From positions 434,001 to 498,000 of the forward strand of contig JACRJO010000032.1 in NCBI GenBank assembly GCA_016219985.1: 64,000 nt of DNA, in the 5' to 3' direction. Both the position numbers and the translations under genes were made by a program. Below, piece by piece: positions 61,532 through 64,000 of the stretch (position 1 is its first letter; each line of letters starts with the position of its first letter). The notes beneath the pieces are model-generated. The model saw nothing but the letters and a program-made list of their open reading frames with translations, did no database searches and was not told where the DNA came from. This DNA is from Sphingobacteriales bacterium. GTDB taxonomy: Bacteria > Bacteroidota > Bacteroidia > Chitinophagales > Chitinophagaceae.

Positions 61532-62365
61532 ATGAACGATCTAACCGCAACTGCATCCCAAATAAGAAGGGATATTGTCCGGATGGTCCACGGGGCCAGC
61601 AGCGGTCATCCCGGGGGGTCCCTGGGCTGCACCGACTTCCTCACCGCTTTGTATTTCAGGGTCATGAAACATAACCCCGCTTTTGACATGAATGCGGTAA
61701 ATGAGGATGTTTTTGTTTTGTCTAACGGGCATATCTCCCCGCTGCTTTATTCCACCCTGGCCCGTTCCGGTTATTTCGACATAAAGGAACTCGCCACAGT
61801 CCGCCGGCTGAACAGCAGGCTGCAGGGGCACCCGGCCACTCATGAACACCTGCCTGGCGTACGGATTGCGTCCGGTTCCCTGGGTCAGGGACTCAGTGTG
61901 GCCATCGGAGCGGCCCTCAGCAAAAAAATGAATGGGGATAAAAATCTGGTCTTTTCCCTCCACGGGGACGGGGAACTGGATGAGGGACAAATTTGGGAAG
62001 CCGTGCTTTTCGCCGCCCACCACAAGGTAGATAACCTGATCAGCACGATTGACTGGAACGGGCAGCAGATTGACGGTCCTACCGATAAAGTGATGGGGTT
62101 GGGCAATATCCGGCAAAAATTCGATGCATTTGGCTGGACCACCCTGGAAATGAATGGCAATGATATGGATGATGTGGTGGCTACCCTTGAAAAAGCAAAA
62201 ACCCTGACCGGCCAGGGAAAACCCATTGCTATCCTGATGCATACTGCGATGGGGAGGGGGGTTGATTTTATGGAAGGCACCCACGAGTGGCATGGCATTG
62301 CACCCAATGACGAGCAATTAGCCAAAGCCCTGGCCCAGTTGCCGGAAACCCTGGGTGATTATTAA
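61532..62365 (+). CDS. Transketolase N-terminal subunit
   Basis: 277 residues: only the N-terminal half, with MVHGASSGHPGGSLGCTDFL, GSLGQGLSVAIG and the thiamine diphosphate motif GDGELDEG (145-152) and Asn176. Split transketolases act as a pair of small subunits. The C-terminal partner is not next to it: a terminator follows and the next gene is unrelated and on the other strand. It must be elsewhere, or this half acts with another protein. No frameshift is seen. Confidence 0.92.
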   Translation: MNDLTATASQIRRDIVRMVHGASSGHPGGSLGCTDFLTALYFRVMKHNPAFDMNAVNEDVFVLSNGHISPLLYSTLARSGYFDIKELATVRRLNSRLQGHPATHEHLPGVRIASGSLGQGLSVAIGAALSKKMNGDKNLVFSLHGDGELDEGQIWEAVLFAAHHKVDNLISTIDWNGQQIDGPTDKVMGLGNIRQKFDAFGWTTLEMNGNDMDDVVATLEKAKTLTGQGKPIAILMHTAMGRGVDFMEGTHEWHGIAPNDEQLAKALAQLPETLGDY

Positions 62366-62384
62366 AACGACTTATCGCTAAATA

Positions 62385-62416
62385 AAAGGCTGTGCCGGCT
62401 GGTGCGGCCTTTTTTT
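62385..62416 (+). terminator. Terminator of the transketolase N-half gene
   Basis: Stem GGCTGTGCC paired with GGTGCGGCC (includes wobbles), 4-base loop, long T-run; related to the GGGCTGTACC set. Confidence 0.8.
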
Positions 62417-62428
62417 ATACCGGGCAGC

Positions 62429-63658
62429 TCATTCACTGCGCAATGAAAATTCCTGCCGGGCGGCTTTCCGGGAGGGGATCCAGGAAGCCAGGAAAGAAAT
62501 AAAGAAAACGGTTCCGCCCACCAGTACAAAATCCCAGGCCTTTAGTTTGACGGGGTAATAATCGATCAGGAAAGAACCTCCCTGCAATGGGATCAAATGA
62601 TAGTTAACCTGAAGCCAGGCCAGCAGCAGGGCGAACAACATCCCAATCCCCCCGCCGACCCCGGCCAGCAGCAACCCCTCGCTTAAAAAGACCCGCTGGA
62701 TAAAGCCCTGGTTGCCGCCCAGGGCATGCAGGACACTGATATCTTTTTGTTTTTCCAGCACCAGCATGGTCAGCGCCCCGATCATATTAAACGCGGCCAC
62801 AATCAGGATCAGGCAAAGCACTCCGTACACGATCCATCTTTCCACGTTCATGATGGAATACAGGGACCGGTTCTGCTGGTACCTGTCCTGTACCAGGTAA
62901 CCGCGGCCAAAGATCTTTTCCACGGCCCGTTTCGACTCGTCCAGGGTCCCCGGATCTTTGAGTGAGATCTCGATCCCGCTGTATTCATCCGGCCCCAGCC
63001 GCAGGGAACGGCGCAGGAAATCAATATTGGTAATGCCGTACTTGTTATCAAAATCCTGCTGGATCATGAACGCAGCGGATGACCAGGCTGAATCAATGCT
63101 GATATCTTCCAGGAAATCGATCTGCCTGGAACGGGTCTTCCGGGGCAGGTAAATATTCAGGGGCAGCAGGTTCCGGTCGGCATAGATTCCCAGCGCATCT
63201 TCCACCCCTGCGCCCAGCACGAGGCGGGGTTCATCAACAGTACCCGTATTGTATTCCCCGTTGATCAGGTGATCGGCCACCCCGGTTACATAGCGATAAT
63301 TTTCATCCACACCCTTCAGGTAGATCACCGTCTGGTTATCGCCGTTCTGCAGCATGGCTTTTTCCTCTAATACCCTGGCAAAATTGCGAACGGAGGCCAC
63401 GCCTTTCAGTTGCTCCACCTGGGCGGCGCTTACCGTCATTACTTTCCCGGAAGCCGGGGATACGCTCAGGTCGGTATAAAAAGTGGAATAAAGGGATTTG
63501 ACCAGGCCTTCAAACCCATTGAAGACACTCAGCACCAGGATCAGCGCCGTAGTGCCGATGATGATGGCGGCAATACTGGTCCAGGCAATGATATTGATGG
63601 CATTGGTGGACTTTTTTGCTTTAAAATAACGCCAGGCAAAAAGAAAGTTCAACAGCAA
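62429..63658 (-). CDS. LolE/FtsX-fold ABC permease
   Basis: 409 residues. N-terminal membrane helix (about 18-45), a large periplasmic MacB-like domain (50-270), and three C-terminal helices (272-300, 320-350, 373-395), the usual LolC/E/MacB topology. Starts with NFLFAWRYFKAKKSTNAINII, typical of LolC/LolE family members. Partner ATPase is likely one of the LolD-like proteins at 4323 or 5677, but nothing in the sequence proves it. Lies next to rbfA. Confidence 0.88.
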   Translation of the reverse strand: MLLNFLFAWRYFKAKKSTNAINIIAWTSIAAIIIGTTALILVLSVFNGFEGLVKSLYSTFYTDLSVSPASGKVMTVSAAQVEQLKGVASVRNFARVLEEKAMLQNGDNQTVIYLKGVDENYRYVTGVADHLINGEYNTGTVDEPRLVLGAGVEDALGIYADRNLLPLNIYLPRKTRSRQIDFLEDISIDSAWSSAAFMIQQDFDNKYGITNIDFLRRSLRLGPDEYSGIEISLKDPGTLDESKRAVEKIFGRGYLVQDRYQQNRSLYSIMNVERWIVYGVLCLILIVAAFNMIGALTMLVLEKQKDISVLHALGGNQGFIQRVFLSEGLLLAGVGGGIGMLFALLLAWLQVNYHLIPLQGGSFLIDYYPVKLKAWDFVLVGGTVFFISFLASWIPSRKAARQEFSLRSE

Positions 63659-63689
63659 AGGATTTAATCAGTTAACCGGGGCTCCCGGG

Positions 63690-64000
63690 TCATTCCGCTT
63701 TAGCGGAAGGGCCACTCCTGCGTTCTTCTTCAATTTTTTTAAAGAGTTCTTCCATTTTGAACACATGATCCAGGGTATCGTCATGAAAAAATTTCAGGAC
63801 CGGAATGCTCCGCAGCTGGTGCCGTACCCGGCCGGCCAGTTCCTTTTTAATTTCATGGTGCCGCTCCCCGATCCGGTGCAGGGCGGCTTTGACGTCTTTT
63901 ACCTGGAAAAAACTTACATAAAACCGGGCCTCCAGTAAATCCGGCGTCACTTTCACCGAAGAAATGGATACCAATCCCCCGTCGATCATATTGAGGCCCA
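63690..64000 (-). CDS. rbfA: Ribosome-binding factor A, 3' part
   Basis: Partial, cut by the window end; about 103 residues visible, against 110 to 130 for the family, so little is missing. Reads in as GLNMIDGGLVSISSVKVTPD, then ARFYVSFFQV and VRHQLRSIPVLKFFHDDTLDH, the KH-fold RbfA pattern. Helps 16S rRNA 5' end maturation, cold adaptation. The Met at 63989 is probably internal, as the frame is open beyond it. FtsX-fold gene follows 31 bp downstream. Confidence 0.9.
   Translation of the reverse strand, partial: GLNMIDGGLVSISSVKVTPDLLEARFYVSFFQVKDVKAALHRIGERHHEIKKELAGRVRHQLRSIPVLKFFHDDTLDHVFKMEELFKKIEEERRSGPSAKAE

Overview
The window reads as a chromosomal segment of a Bacteroidota bacterium, most probably family Chitinophagaceae. 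The basis is the gene families present: type IX secretion cargo with SprB repeats and gliding-type C-terminal domains, geranylgeranylglyceryl/heptaprenylglyceryl phosphate synthase, Bacteroidota-style FabI and TlpA/DUF4369, and a LytS/LytTR pair. Promoters fit the Bacteroidota sigma-A pattern (TTTG, about 19-20 nt, TAnnTTTG), and Shine-Dalgarno sequences are rarely visible. Almost everything is core genome. No phage, IS element, integrase, rRNA operon or CRISPR array was seen; the one RNA gene is tRNA-Leu(UAG).

Layout. 1-6.8 kb: 3' part of pckA, two exported unknowns, a deoxynucleoside kinase, trpS, gatC, a MacB/LolD-like ATPase, cobalamin adenosyltransferase, a second LolD-like ATPase and a small DUF2795-type protein. 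6.8-10.5 kb: an etfB-etfA-acyl-CoA dehydrogenase operon. 10.5-11.0 kb: an ancient tandem duplication of the etfB/fabI spacer. 11-23 kb: fabI, a FabH-like synthase, pheT, a coiled-coil protein, zapA, a thioredoxin-fold lipoprotein-type TlpA, rny, rplS, tatA, gatA (TTG start) and a lytic transglycosylase. 23-32 kb: pabB, a very acidic disordered protein, purA, a 1003-residue T9SS type B surface protein and the bifunctional (p)ppGpp enzyme. 32-41 kb: tRNA-Leu, trigger factor with a natural histidine tail, a 1099-residue T9SS type A protein with calcium-binding repeats, two clpP genes, clpX and two very small genes. 41-48 kb: an aldo/keto reductase, an AbiEi/AbiEii type IV toxin-antitoxin operon with a paired operator, and the B12-dependent ribonucleotide reductase. 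48-64 kb: GGGP synthase, an M28 peptidase, a LytTR two-component pair, dxs, an L,D-transpeptidase-like protein, osmC, scpA, mscL, ppk2, a DMT permease, frr, a WecA-like transferase, a lone transketolase N-half, a LolE/FtsX-type permease and rbfA (cut by the window end).

Genes that work together: trigger factor, two ClpPs and ClpX form a folding/proteolysis cluster; cobalamin adenosyltransferase could supply the cofactor for the B12-dependent ribonucleotide reductase; EtfAB would take electrons from the adjacent acyl-CoA dehydrogenase; gatC and gatA belong to one amidotransferase although they lie 16 kb apart.

The most interesting unexplained structure is in the spacers. Five spacers carry runs of an 8-9 base word, GGTTGACAG or GGTTGAGAG. 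In three of them the words run in opposite orientations, so they can fold into long hairpins; one is directly upstream of the trigger-factor start and one is just before the rplS promoter. A separate heptamer array lies between a predicted promoter and the tRNA-Leu gene. Several unrelated genes share nearly the same terminator stem (GGGCTGTACC). Other points worth a look are the AbiE operator pair spaced 63 bp apart, predicted leaderless mRNAs (gatC, trpS, relA/spoT, lytS) and a signal-less 85-residue protein resembling a lone T9SS C-terminal domain. All calls are from reading the sequence; no database search was run.
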